Origin: Planctomycetota bacterium
GTDB taxonomy: Bacteria > Planctomycetota > Phycisphaerae > UBA1845
DNA length: 5,033 nt
Direction of reading: 5' to 3'
NCBI GenBank assembly: GCA_022566435.1
Contig: JADFIX010000387.1
Coordinates: 1 to 5,033 of the forward strand
A program made the translations under genes and the position numbers. Positions within the stretch are counted from its first letter, which is position 1; each line of letters begins with the position of its first letter. The notes under the pieces are model-generated. The model saw nothing but the letters and a program-made list of their open reading frames with translations, made no database searches and was not told where the DNA came from. Positions 1 through 5,033 of the stretch are shown in pieces.

Positions 1-349
1 AGCTGAAGACCATCTTTCTGATTTCGAATTCCCGCATCCGCTCGAGGAGTGACAAGGTGTTGATGACGTTGTTGCGATAGTAACGTAGCGGCTCGCGGAC
101 GGATTCGTTCACGTCGAGCAGGGCGGCGAAGTGCATCACGGCCTCGAAACGGCCCTCGGAAAGCGTACTGGCCACCTGAGGCGAGTCGCCGAGGTCGCCT
201 ACCACCAGGGTCGCGCGCTTGTCGACCGCCTCTTTGTGCCCGCCGCTGGTGAGATTGTCGTATACCGTGACGTCGTGTCCGGCATCGCAGAGTTCACGGA
301 CGCAGTGACTGCCGACATACCCCGCACCGCCGGTTACGAAAATGTTCAT
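1..349 (-). CDS. galE: UDP-glucose 4-epimerase-like NAD-dependent sugar epimerase, N-terminal part
   Basis: This frame stays open from an ATG at 347-349 to the left window edge, giving 116 codons of an enzyme normally about 330 residues long, so roughly two thirds lie outside. The extended SDR Rossmann fold is clear: the dinucleotide-binding motif TGGAGYVGSH at residues 6-15, an acidic residue ending beta-2 (VYDN, D31) that would hold the NAD adenosine ribose, GDL at 51-53, and HFAAL at 73-77 followed by ESVREPL and an NNV typical of GalE. Known family role: cytoplasmic interconversion of UDP-glucose and UDP-galactose with tightly bound NAD, feeding envelope and exopolysaccharide synthesis. 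The catalytic Ser and Tyr-x-x-x-Lys are beyond the edge, so another UDP-sugar epimerase or a dehydratase is possible. The start is well placed because the glycine motif begins right after it; a GGGG stretch about 9 nt upstream is at best a weak ribosome binding site. It follows the 425-697 gene on the same strand after 75 bp and may be co-transcribed with it. Confidence 0.9.
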   Translation of the reverse strand, partial: MNIFVTGGAGYVGSHCVRELCDAGHDVTVYDNLTSGGHKEAVDKRATLVVGDLGDSPQVASTLSEGRFEAVMHFAALLDVNESVREPLRYYRNNVINTLSLLERMREFEIRKMVFS

Positions 350-387
350 CACCAAACCCCACAAGGTCGGATCGCCGGGTGTCGCGG

Positions 388-407
388 GTCGATCGGTTTG
401 GATCGAC
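388..407. repeat. Perfect 7-bp inverted repeat in the gap between two minus-strand genes
   Basis: GTCGATC (388-394) and GATCGAC (401-407) are exact reverse complements around a 6-nt loop. The hairpin lies between the stop of the 425-697 gene and the galE-like start. There is no T-run after it on either strand, so it is not a standard intrinsic terminator. It could be a weak pause site, a processing site or a dyad operator for the galE-like gene, or it could be chance, since GATCG words are common in this DNA. Confidence 0.35.
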
Positions 408-424
408 TCAGCCAGCGGGTGCCG

Positions 425-697
425 TTATTCGATCGAAATATCTTCCAATCGTGACACACTAATCACCGTCGCCCGCATGACGACGATCCGCTTTCGATTG
501 ACGGCCACACCGTCGCGCTGAGTATCGAGGAGGTACTGTTCCTTATTCGCGTGCCCGTCGCGGCAATCGTGCATGTCGGCGCTTTCGAGCACGACTTCGT
601 GTTCGGTCACGTCGACAAGGGTCCCGATATAGACAATCGGCAAAGTGGTATCCAGCACCACAATCCCGTTCAGAAGGTCGCGCAATGGTTCGGACAT
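425..697 (-). CDS. Small conserved-looking protein of unknown function (90 aa)
   Basis: The gene encodes 90 residues starting MSEPLRDLLNGIVVLDTT and ending in SRLEDISIE before a TAA stop. The ATG at 695-697 is chosen because GGAG (707-710) sits 9 nt upstream. A longer frame to 805 would translate straight through a repeat arm and gives a low-complexity Arg/Ser-rich extension, so I reject it. The protein is compact and soluble-looking, with alternating hydrophobic strands (GIVVLDTT, PIVYIGTLVDV, HEVVLESADM, RIVVMRATVISVSRL) suggesting a small beta-barrel, perhaps Sm/SH3-like. There is no signal peptide, membrane segment or Cys motif. From memory it resembles short Planctomycetes proteins sharing a YIGTL...DVHD...V...SRLDD pattern; this is recollection, not a search. 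No function can be assigned. It lies upstream of the galE-like gene on the same strand and is divergent from trpB. Confidence 0.8.
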   Translation of the reverse strand: MSEPLRDLLNGIVVLDTTLPIVYIGTLVDVTEHEVVLESADMHDCRDGHANKEQYLLDTQRDGVAVNRKRIVVMRATVISVSRLEDISIE

Positions 698-706
698 CAC
701 AGCATT

Positions 707-710
707 CTCC
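707..710 (-). promoter_or_regulatory. Shine-Dalgarno site deciding the start of the 90-aa gene
   Basis: On the minus strand GGAG is followed by 9 nt and then the ATG at 697-695. This is the only good ribosome binding site near the 5' end of this frame. It supports the 90-residue protein over the 126-residue extension. Confidence 0.6.
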
Positions 711-727
711 AGGAAACGCAGGAGTCT

Positions 728-733
728 ATCATA
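728..733 (-). promoter_or_regulatory. Possible -10 box for the 90-aa gene
   Basis: On the minus strand TATGAT matches the sigma-70 -10 consensus at 5 of 6 positions and would start transcription roughly 25 nt before the ATG at 697. No matching -35 hexamer is visible 16-18 nt upstream, where the sequence runs into the inverted-repeat arm. Treat it as a candidate only. Confidence 0.25.
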
Positions 734-751
734 CGGCGCGTTAGAGGGAAT

Positions 752-860
752 AGCGACGAAGCGACGTAGCGACGAAGGGGAAGATCTCCGTCCTTGGTTC
801 GCCAAGCATGTTTTTGGTGGTTTCTTCTCTTCCCCTCCGTCGCTACGTCGCTCCGTCGCT
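752..860. repeat. 33-bp near-perfect inverted repeat made of tandem 8-bp units
   Basis: Arm 1 (752-784) and arm 2 (828-860) are reverse complements at 31 of 33 positions, separated by 43 nt. Each arm holds three tandem copies of an octamer: AGCGACGA, AGCGACGT, AGCGACGA in arm 1 (752-775), followed by AGGGGAAG; ACGTCGCT flanked by two CCGTCGCT in arm 2 (837-860). A fourth degenerate unit, CCGTCGCC, lies at 872-879. The two mismatches become G-U wobbles in a minus-strand transcript, so that RNA could pair throughout; in a plus-strand transcript they are A-C mismatches. It carries no gene and lies between divergent genes. It looks like a dispersed palindromic (REP- or MITE-like) element, but with only one copy in view that is inference. 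Confidence 0.75.
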
Positions 861-874
861 TCCCATCTGCTCCG

Positions 875-916
875 TCGCCGCTACTATGTCCACCCGAAGC
901 GGCGAATCACGCCGCT
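875..916 (+). promoter_or_regulatory. Mutually exclusive hairpins in the probable trpB leader
   Basis: Three short segments lie before trpB: A, TCGCCGCT (875-882); B, AGCGGCGA (898-905); C, CGCCGCT (910-916). A and B are perfect 8-bp complements around 15 nt. The first seven bases of B (898-904) and C are perfect 7-bp complements around 5 nt. Both hairpins use B, so only one can form at a time. The structure ends 26 nt before the proposed trpB ATG. No U-run follows C, so a classical terminator arm is not seen. Control of translation or processing, or no role at all, are all open. Segment A is partly the degenerate fourth octamer of the adjacent repeat. Confidence 0.35.
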
Positions 917-942
917 GCAAAATGGCCACAAGAGAAATCCTC

Positions 943-2169
943 ATGCAGATCGATGTCATGCCGCCGGATGATAGCCGTTGGGGACCGGACGAGAGCGGCC
1001 GGTACGGTGAATTCGGGGGTCGGTTCGTTCCGGAGACGTTGATGGCCGCCGTTGGGGAATTGGACGAGGCGTACCGCGCCGTGCGCGGTGACCGAGCGTT
1101 TTGGGAAGAACTGGCCAGCGTGCTTCGCGATTATGTCGGCCGGCCTAGTCCGCTCTATCATGCCGCGCGCCTTTCCGAGCGGTGCGGCGGTGCGCGGATC
1201 TATCTGAAACGAGAAGATCTGAACCATACGGGTGCTCACAAGATCAACAACACGGTTGGGCAAGTTCTACTGGCCAAGCGGTTGGGCAAGCGACGCATCA
1301 TCGCGGAGACGGGTGCGGGGCAACACGGGGTGGCGACCGCGACGGCCGCCGCGTGCGCCGGGCTGGAGTGCGTGGTGTATATGGGGGCGGAGGACGTGCG
1401 TCGGCAAGCACTCAACGTCTTTCGCATGGAGCTGCTCGGGGCCAAAGTCATTTCGGTCGAGACCGGCCAAAAAACGCTCAAAGATGCCATCAACGCCGCG
1501 ATGCGCGATTGGATGGGATCGAGCGATCATACCCATTACGCGATCGGTAGCGTGATGGGACCGCATCCGTATCCCCGCATGGTGCGCGATTTTCAATCCA
1601 TTGTAGGGCGAGAAACGCGCGCGCAGATGGTCAAGGCCACAGGACGTCTGCCAGATGCCGTGGTGGCGTGTGTCGGCGGCGGGAGCAACGCCGCCGGTAT
1701 TTTCGTGGGGTTTCTGGACGACGAAACGGTAAAGCTCATTGGGGTGGAGGCGGCCGGCGAGGAGTTGAAGGAAGGGCGACATGCGGCCACTCTTTCGGTC
1801 GGGCGACCGGGCGTGCTCCATGGTATGCACACGTTCGTGCTTCAGGATGACGAGGGGCAAACGATGCCGGTGCATTCGGTATCGGCGGGCCTCGACTATC
1901 CCGGTGTCGGCCCGGAACACGCCTATTGGAAGTCGATCGGCCGGGTGACCTATACCGCGGTCGCCGACGATGCGGCGCTCGATGCTTTCAAGGTTTTGAG
2001 TGAAACCGACGGCATTATTCCTGCTTTGGAGTCGGCGCACGCGGTGGCCTATGCGATGGAAGTCGCGGGCACGATGAAGAAGGACGAAACGCTGGTCATC
2101 AACCTATCCGGACGGGGTGACAAGGACGTCGTGGAGGCGGGACGATTGCTGGGTCGGCTGCCGACGTGA
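943..2169 (+). CDS. trpB: Tryptophan synthase beta chain
   Basis: This 408-residue protein is the normal size for TrpB, the PLP enzyme that condenses indole with L-serine to give L-tryptophan, usually as a cytoplasmic alpha2-beta2 complex with TrpA. Visible landmarks, numbered from this start: the N-terminal [15 protein letters not shown] (19-33); [16 protein letters not shown] with the Schiff-base lysine K100; [12 protein letters not shown] with the catalytic E122 (Glu109 in Salmonella numbering); the PLP-phosphate loop GGGSNA (245-250); and LSGRGDKD with S389 facing the pyridine nitrogen. The spacing of these residues matches the classical enzymes, and the motifs are of the TrpB1 type rather than TrpB2. 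The frame is open from 808, but upstream ATGs at 808, 886 and 922 translate repeat DNA and lack a ribosome site. The ATG at 943 has a weak AAGAGA just upstream, and ATG 958 is also possible. No trpA or other trp gene is in the window; the gene stands alone, divergent from the 425-697 gene and convergent with accC. Confidence 0.97.
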   Translation: MQIDVMPPDDSRWGPDESGRYGEFGGRFVPETLMAAVGELDEAYRAVRGDRAFWEELASVLRDYVGRPSPLYHAARLSERCGGARIYLKREDLNHTGAHKINNTVGQVLLAKRLGKRRIIAETGAGQHGVATATAAACAGLECVVYMGAEDVRRQALNVFRMELLGAKVISVETGQKTLKDAINAAMRDWMGSSDHTHYAIGSVMGPHPYPRMVRDFQSIVGRETRAQMVKATGRLPDAVVACVGGGSNAAGIFVGFLDDETVKLIGVEAAGEELKEGRHAATLSVGRPGVLHGMHTFVLQDDEGQTMPVHSVSAGLDYPGVGPEHAYWKSIGRVTYTAVADDAALDAFKVLSETDGIIPALESAHAVAYAMEVAGTMKKDETLVINLSGRGDKDVVEAGRLLGRLPT

Positions 2170-2188
2170 CCTTCTAGCGGCACGTGGA

Positions 2189-3529
2189 TCAGTTTGAAAT
2201 TCGTTCGATGAAGCTGGTGTCGATCTTTCCCTCGAGGAAATCCGCGTGGGCAATCGTCCGGCGATGGAAGGGGATCGTCGTCTTGATGGGCTCGATGACG
2301 AATTCCCTCAGGCAGCGGCTCATGGTTTGGATCGCCTCTTCGCGCGTCGGCTGAAAGACGATCAATTTGGCGATCAGAGAATCGTATAGCGGCGACACCT
2401 TGCAACCGTCGTGGGCGAATGTATCCACGCGTACGCCGAGACCACCGGGGGGGCGGAACTTGGCGATGACCCCCGGACAGGGGCGGAAATCGTGCTCCGG
2501 GTCTTCGGCGTTGATGCGGCACTCGATGCTGTGTCCCTGCGGTTTGACGGCCCGTTGGTTGAAACCCAGTGGCTCGCCGGAGGCGATTCGAATTTGCAAC
2601 TTGATCAGATCTAAACGGGTGGTCATTTCCGTAACCGGATGTTCCACCTGAATTCGGGCGTTGACCTCGATGAAAAAGTACTTGCCCTTCTGGTCCACAA
2701 GAAATTCGACGGTGCCGGCGTTGGTGTAGTTCGCCGCTTTGGTCAGCCGCACCGCGGCGGCACAGATGTCGCGCCGCGTTCGCGAGTCGATACCCGGTGA
2801 CGGCGACTCTTCGATGAGCTTCTGATAGCGCCGTTGCACGGAGCAATCGCGTTCGCCGAGTTGCACGATGTTGCCGGTATGGTCCGCCAGGATCTGCACT
2901 TCGATGTGCTTGGGTCTTTCGATGAATTTCTCGACGTATAGATCGGCGTTCCCGAAGGAGGCCTGGGCCTCCTGCCCCGCTTGTTTCAGTGCGTCTTCCA
3001 GTTCCTCCCCGCTACGAACGATTCGCATACCTCGCCCGCCACCGCCGGCGGATGCCTTGATCATGACGGGATAGCCGATGCCCTCCGCAACTTTCCGAAC
3101 ATCCGCATCGGCCTCGAGGACGCCGTCCGTTCCGGGAATGGTGGGGACTTTGGCTTTCTTGGCGATCGATCGCGCGGTGGCTTTATCACCTAGCAGCCGC
3201 ATCGCTTCGGCGGAGGGTCCGACGAATTCGAGGTTGGAAGCCCGGCATTTCTCGGCGAATTGTGCGTTTTCGGCAAGAAAGCCGTAGCCGGGATGAATGG
3301 CATCGGCACCGGCGACTTCGGCAGCGGCGATGATTCGGTCACTCTTGAGGTAGCTGTCCCGCGGCTGGGGCCCGCCGATACAGATCGCCCGATCGGCCAA
3401 CGTGAGATAGTAGGCCCCCCGGTCCTCTTCCGAAAACACGCAGACCGCTTCGGCGTCGAGTTCGTGGCACGCGCGGATGATCCGCAGGGCGATTTCACCT
3501 CGGTTGGCGATCAAAATCCGTCGAAACAT
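2189..3529 (-). CDS. accC: Biotin carboxylase subunit of acetyl-CoA carboxylase
   Basis: The 446-residue product is nearly the same length as E. coli AccC (449) and aligns with it almost without offset. It carries out ATP- and bicarbonate-dependent carboxylation of biotin on AccB, the first half-reaction of malonyl-CoA formation. The N-terminal domain starts [19 protein letters not shown] (2-20) and contains [10 protein letters not shown] (79-88). The ATP-grasp domain has K116, K158, the glycine-rich lid GGGGRGMR (162-169), H208 and ERDCSVQRR (226-234). Metal and catalytic residues follow: E275, E288, N290, and R292 in [11 protein letters not shown] (292-302). R338 lies in ECRINAEDP. One mild variation is VNARIQVEH where E. 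coli has MNTRIQVEH. The length fits stand-alone AccC; no biotinyl or carboxyltransferase domain is fused, unlike pyruvate or propionyl-CoA carboxylases. It lies 72 bp downstream of accB on the same strand, so one transcript is likely. The ribosome site before the ATG is weak. Confidence 0.97.
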   Translation of the reverse strand: MFRRILIANRGEIALRIIRACHELDAEAVCVFSEEDRGAYYLTLADRAICIGGPQPRDSYLKSDRIIAAAEVAGADAIHPGYGFLAENAQFAEKCRASNLEFVGPSAEAMRLLGDKATARSIAKKAKVPTIPGTDGVLEADADVRKVAEGIGYPVMIKASAGGGGRGMRIVRSGEELEDALKQAGQEAQASFGNADLYVEKFIERPKHIEVQILADHTGNIVQLGERDCSVQRRYQKLIEESPSPGIDSRTRRDICAAAVRLTKAANYTNAGTVEFLVDQKGKYFFIEVNARIQVEHPVTEMTTRLDLIKLQIRIASGEPLGFNQRAVKPQGHSIECRINAEDPEHDFRPCPGVIAKFRPPGGLGVRVDTFAHDGCKVSPLYDSLIAKLIVFQPTREEAIQTMSRCLREFVIEPIKTTIPFHRRTIAHADFLEGKIDTSFIERISN

Positions 3530-3601
3530 GCTTTTACCATCTCAGATCGCGGGCGTCTTTTTTCGTCCGGGGGCGAACTCGATCGTTACGGAACCGGATT
3601 C

Positions 3602-4096
3602 TCAGAGCGGGCGCACCAGGAATAAAGGTTGCGCGAATTCAACCGGCTGGGCGTTTTTGACAAGGACCCGCTCGATCGTTCCCGCGACCTCGGACTTGAT
3701 CTCGTTAAACACTTTCATCGCCTCGAGAATGCACACGACCATGCCCGCGTGGACGTCTTGCCCGGGCTTCACGAACGCCGGCGAATCAGGATCGGGCGAG
3801 GCATAAAATGTGCCCACCATCGGCGATGGAATCTCCACCAACTCGACCTCGTCCTTGTCCGCTTCCGCCGCGTCGCTTGTCGACGCGACCGCTGCGGCGG
3901 GCGCGGTCACTGCGGGTGGGACGGTCACCGCGGGGGGTGTTTCGGTTCGGCTGTTAGGCCGACGCAGGCTGACCTCTTCCGAGCCGTCGCGCAGGGAAAT
4001 CTCGACTAGGTCGTTGGCGACCATCATCTCGATCAGCTTGCGGATTTTTTCGATTTCCAACAAGACACTCGCTCCGCACCATCCGTACCCGCCCAT
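3602..4096 (-). CDS. accB: Biotin carboxyl carrier protein of acetyl-CoA carboxylase
   Basis: From the ATG at 4094-4096 this is 164 residues; E. coli BCCP has 156. AccB carries covalently bound biotin between AccC and the carboxyltransferase. A helical N-terminal segment (EIEKIRKLIEMMVANDLVE, about 14-32) and a short LRDG..EVSLRR strand pair are followed by a Pro/Ala/Val/Thr-rich flexible linker (about 51-80). The C-terminal biotinyl domain (about 88-164) has EAMKVFNEIKSE, with K128 as the biotinylation site 36 residues before the end, much as in E. coli. PMVGTFYASPDPDSPAFV (92-109) keeps the 'thumb' insertion typical of true acetyl-CoA carboxylase carriers. The start is uncertain: ATG 4096 has GAGGG five nt upstream, but TTG 4063 has GGAG eight nt upstream and gives a 153-residue protein beginning LLEIEKIRKL, closer to the usual family start. 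The gene begins 22 bp after the aminopeptidase stop and is probably co-transcribed with it and accC. Confidence 0.95.
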   Translation of the reverse strand: MGGYGWCGASVLLEIEKIRKLIEMMVANDLVEISLRDGSEEVSLRRPNSRTETPPAVTVPPAVTAPAAAVASTSDAAEADKDEVELVEIPSPMVGTFYASPDPDSPAFVKPGQDVHAGMVVCILEAMKVFNEIKSEVAGTIERVLVKNAQPVEFAQPLFLVRPL

Positions 4097-4106
4097 CCTC
4101 ACCCTC
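4072..4106 (-). promoter_or_regulatory. Two competing ribosome binding sites for accB
   Basis: On the minus strand GAGGG (4106-4102) precedes ATG 4096 by 5 nt, and GGAG (4075-4072) precedes TTG 4063 by 8 nt. The first uses the better codon; the second has better spacing and gives the N-terminus expected for the family. The extra residues encoded between them (GGYGWCGASV) are not typical of AccB. Confidence 0.4.
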
Positions 4107-4118
4107 GAACATCGACCT

Positions 4119-5033
4119 TTAGATGACCGCGTCATCCAGGGTTTTCGAGAGTCGGCTCAGTACGCGGTGTCCCTTTGGTGTCACAAGTACGTCATCTTCG
4201 ATCCTGACGCCGCCGAGGCCGGGAAGGTAAATGCCCGGTTCCACCGTCACCACCATCCCTGCGACGAGCTTTTGATCCGATCGCCAACTCAGCGAAGGCG
4301 CTTCATGCACGTCGAGACCGAGGCCGTGGCCTAGGCCATGGTTGAACGCCTCACCGAAACCCGCATCGGCGATCAGGTCGCGGGCGATGGCGTCGATGTC
4401 GCACATCCGTTGTCCGGGTCGAATCGCGTCGATCGCCCGCTCCTGGGCCTCCAACACGACTCGATACACCTCGCCGATTTTACGAGGGATACTACCCAGG
4501 AATACGACTCTGGTCAAATCGCTACAATACTGATCGACGCGAGAACCCCAATCGAGCAATAGCGCGCTGCCCTTCTTGATTTTTCGACGACCGGGATGGG
4601 CGTGGGGCAGCGCCGCATTGGCCCCGACCGCGCTGATCGTCGGAAAGGAGGGACCCGAGGCGCCACGCTTTTTCATCTCGAATTCGAGACGCGCGGCAAC
4701 GTCGATCTCGGTCTGGCCGGGCTCGATTGTCGCGCAGGTGGCCCGAAAAGCGTCCTCCGCGTTGCGAATAGCTTTTTTCATTCGAGCGAGTTCGTCGTCA
4801 TCCTTCAGAATCCGCATGTCGCTGCCGATCGGCGGCCCGCCCATGAGCCGGGTCGACCTGTTCCGCTTTTTCAGTTCGTCGTGATCGTCGACGGTTAATG
4901 AATCATTCTGAACGGCGAGTTTCTTGATCTTCATCGCTTTGCAGGTCTTGGCGATTTGTTCGTTGATCAAGCCCTTGCGCATCCAGCGGGTCATCCAGGG
5001 GCATTCCTGATTTAGCGCCTCGTCGAACCGGCC
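4119..5033 (-). CDS. Xaa-Pro aminopeptidase/dipeptidase, M24 family, N-terminus outside window
   Basis: The frame is open from the right edge to a TAA at 4121-4119: 304 residues of a protein usually about 350-370 long. The first residues, GRFDEALNQECPWM, look like the middle of the creatinase-type N-terminal domain, so an ATG at 4994 inside the frame is unlikely to be the start. The pita-bread catalytic domain is complete. All five ligands of the two-metal centre are present, numbered from the right edge: D161 (LLLDWG), D172 (CSDLTR), H236 (GLGHGLG), E265 (TVEPG) and E279 (VRIEDD). H243 in LDVHE fits the catalytic histidine. Family role: cytoplasmic metal-dependent removal of an N-terminal residue before proline, or cleavage of X-Pro dipeptides in peptide turnover; sequence alone does not separate PepP from PepQ. 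It sits directly upstream of accB and accC, a placement familiar in bacteria, though here no efp (elongation factor P) lies between. Confidence 0.93.
   Translation of the reverse strand, partial: GRFDEALNQECPWMTRWMRKGLINEQIAKTCKAMKIKKLAVQNDSLTVDDHDELKKRNRSTRLMGGPPIGSDMRILKDDDELARMKKAIRNAEDAFRATCATIEPGQTEIDVAARLEFEMKKRGASGPSFPTISAVGANAALPHAHPGRRKIKKGSALLLDWGSRVDQYCSDLTRVVFLGSIPRKIGEVYRVVLEAQERAIDAIRPGQRMCDIDAIARDLIADAGFGEAFNHGLGHGLGLDVHEAPSLSWRSDQKLVAGMVVTVEPGIYLPGLGGVRIEDDVLVTPKGHRVLSRLSKTLDDAVI

Noticed and set aside
698..805. N-terminal extension of the 90-aa protein to 126 aa
   Set aside because: The extension reads through arm 1 of the inverted repeat and lacks a ribosome site, while ATG 697 has GGAG at good spacing.
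752..880. CRISPR-like short repeats
   Set aside because: The 8-bp units are directly tandem without unique spacers and are arranged as an inverted repeat. No cas gene is present.
808..942. N-terminal extension of TrpB from ATG 808, 886 or 922
   Set aside because: The added residues translate the repeat arm and leader hairpins. TrpB homology begins near residue 19 of the 943 start and the resulting 408 aa is already full length.
1267..2040. Long open frame (257 codons) antisense to trpB
   Set aside because: It lies entirely opposite a strongly supported trpB, its translation is rich in Arg/His with no recognisable domain, and such shadows are expected in GC-rich DNA.
2164..2185. Possible bidirectional terminator between trpB and accC
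   Set aside because: The stem is only 5 bp with a 12-nt loop and there is no T-run on either strand.
2049..2846. 265-codon minus-strand frame overlapping accC and the end of trpB
   Set aside because: It is an alternate frame of accC running into the antisense of trpB. It has no domain pattern of its own, whereas accC is conserved throughout its length.
3530..3601. Hidden small gene or hairpin in the accB-accC gap
   Set aside because: The 72 bp show only an A6 tract flanked by short direct GACG repeats. There is no convincing stem, promoter or frame with a ribosome site.
4119..4994. ATG at 4994 as the start of the aminopeptidase
   Set aside because: The frame continues open to the window edge with family-like residues (GRFDEALNQECPW), and a start at 4994 would remove most of the N-terminal domain.

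Overview
The window is an ordinary, GC-rich bacterial chromosomal segment of housekeeping genes. It holds two complete metabolic genes (trpB, accC), a complete accB with an ambiguous start, a small conserved-looking protein gene, and one gene cut by each edge (galE-like at the left, an M24 Xaa-Pro aminopeptidase at the right). The small protein at 425-697 resembles short proteins I remember from Planctomycetes, and the peptidase-accB-accC order fits that phylum. I therefore lean towards a planctomycete or relative, with moderate to low confidence because no search was run.

Layout from left to right. Positions 1-349 (minus) carry the N-terminal third of a UDP-glucose 4-epimerase-type enzyme. 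Positions 350-424 are a short gap with a small hairpin. Positions 425-697 (minus) encode the 90-residue protein of unknown function. Positions 698-942 separate divergent genes and are the most structured DNA in the window: a 33-bp inverted repeat built from 8-bp units, then three short segments able to form mutually exclusive hairpins just before trpB. Positions 943-2169 (plus) are trpB. It ends 19 bp from the convergent accC (2189-3529, minus). accB (3602-4096, minus) and the aminopeptidase (4119-5033, minus, 5' end outside) lie upstream of accC in one probable operon, read aminopeptidase, accB, accC.

Functionally, AccB and AccC are the biotin carrier and biotin carboxylase of acetyl-CoA carboxylase, the first committed step of fatty acid synthesis. 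The aminopeptidase is a frequent genomic neighbour rather than a pathway partner. TrpB makes tryptophan from indole and serine, but no trpA or other trp gene is in view. All visible catalytic residues of TrpB, AccC, AccB and the peptidase are intact.

I found no mobile-element gene, CRISPR array, tRNA or rRNA, and no convincing new multi-gene system. The points most worth a second look are the octamer inverted repeat, the alternative hairpins in front of trpB, and the small protein of unknown function.
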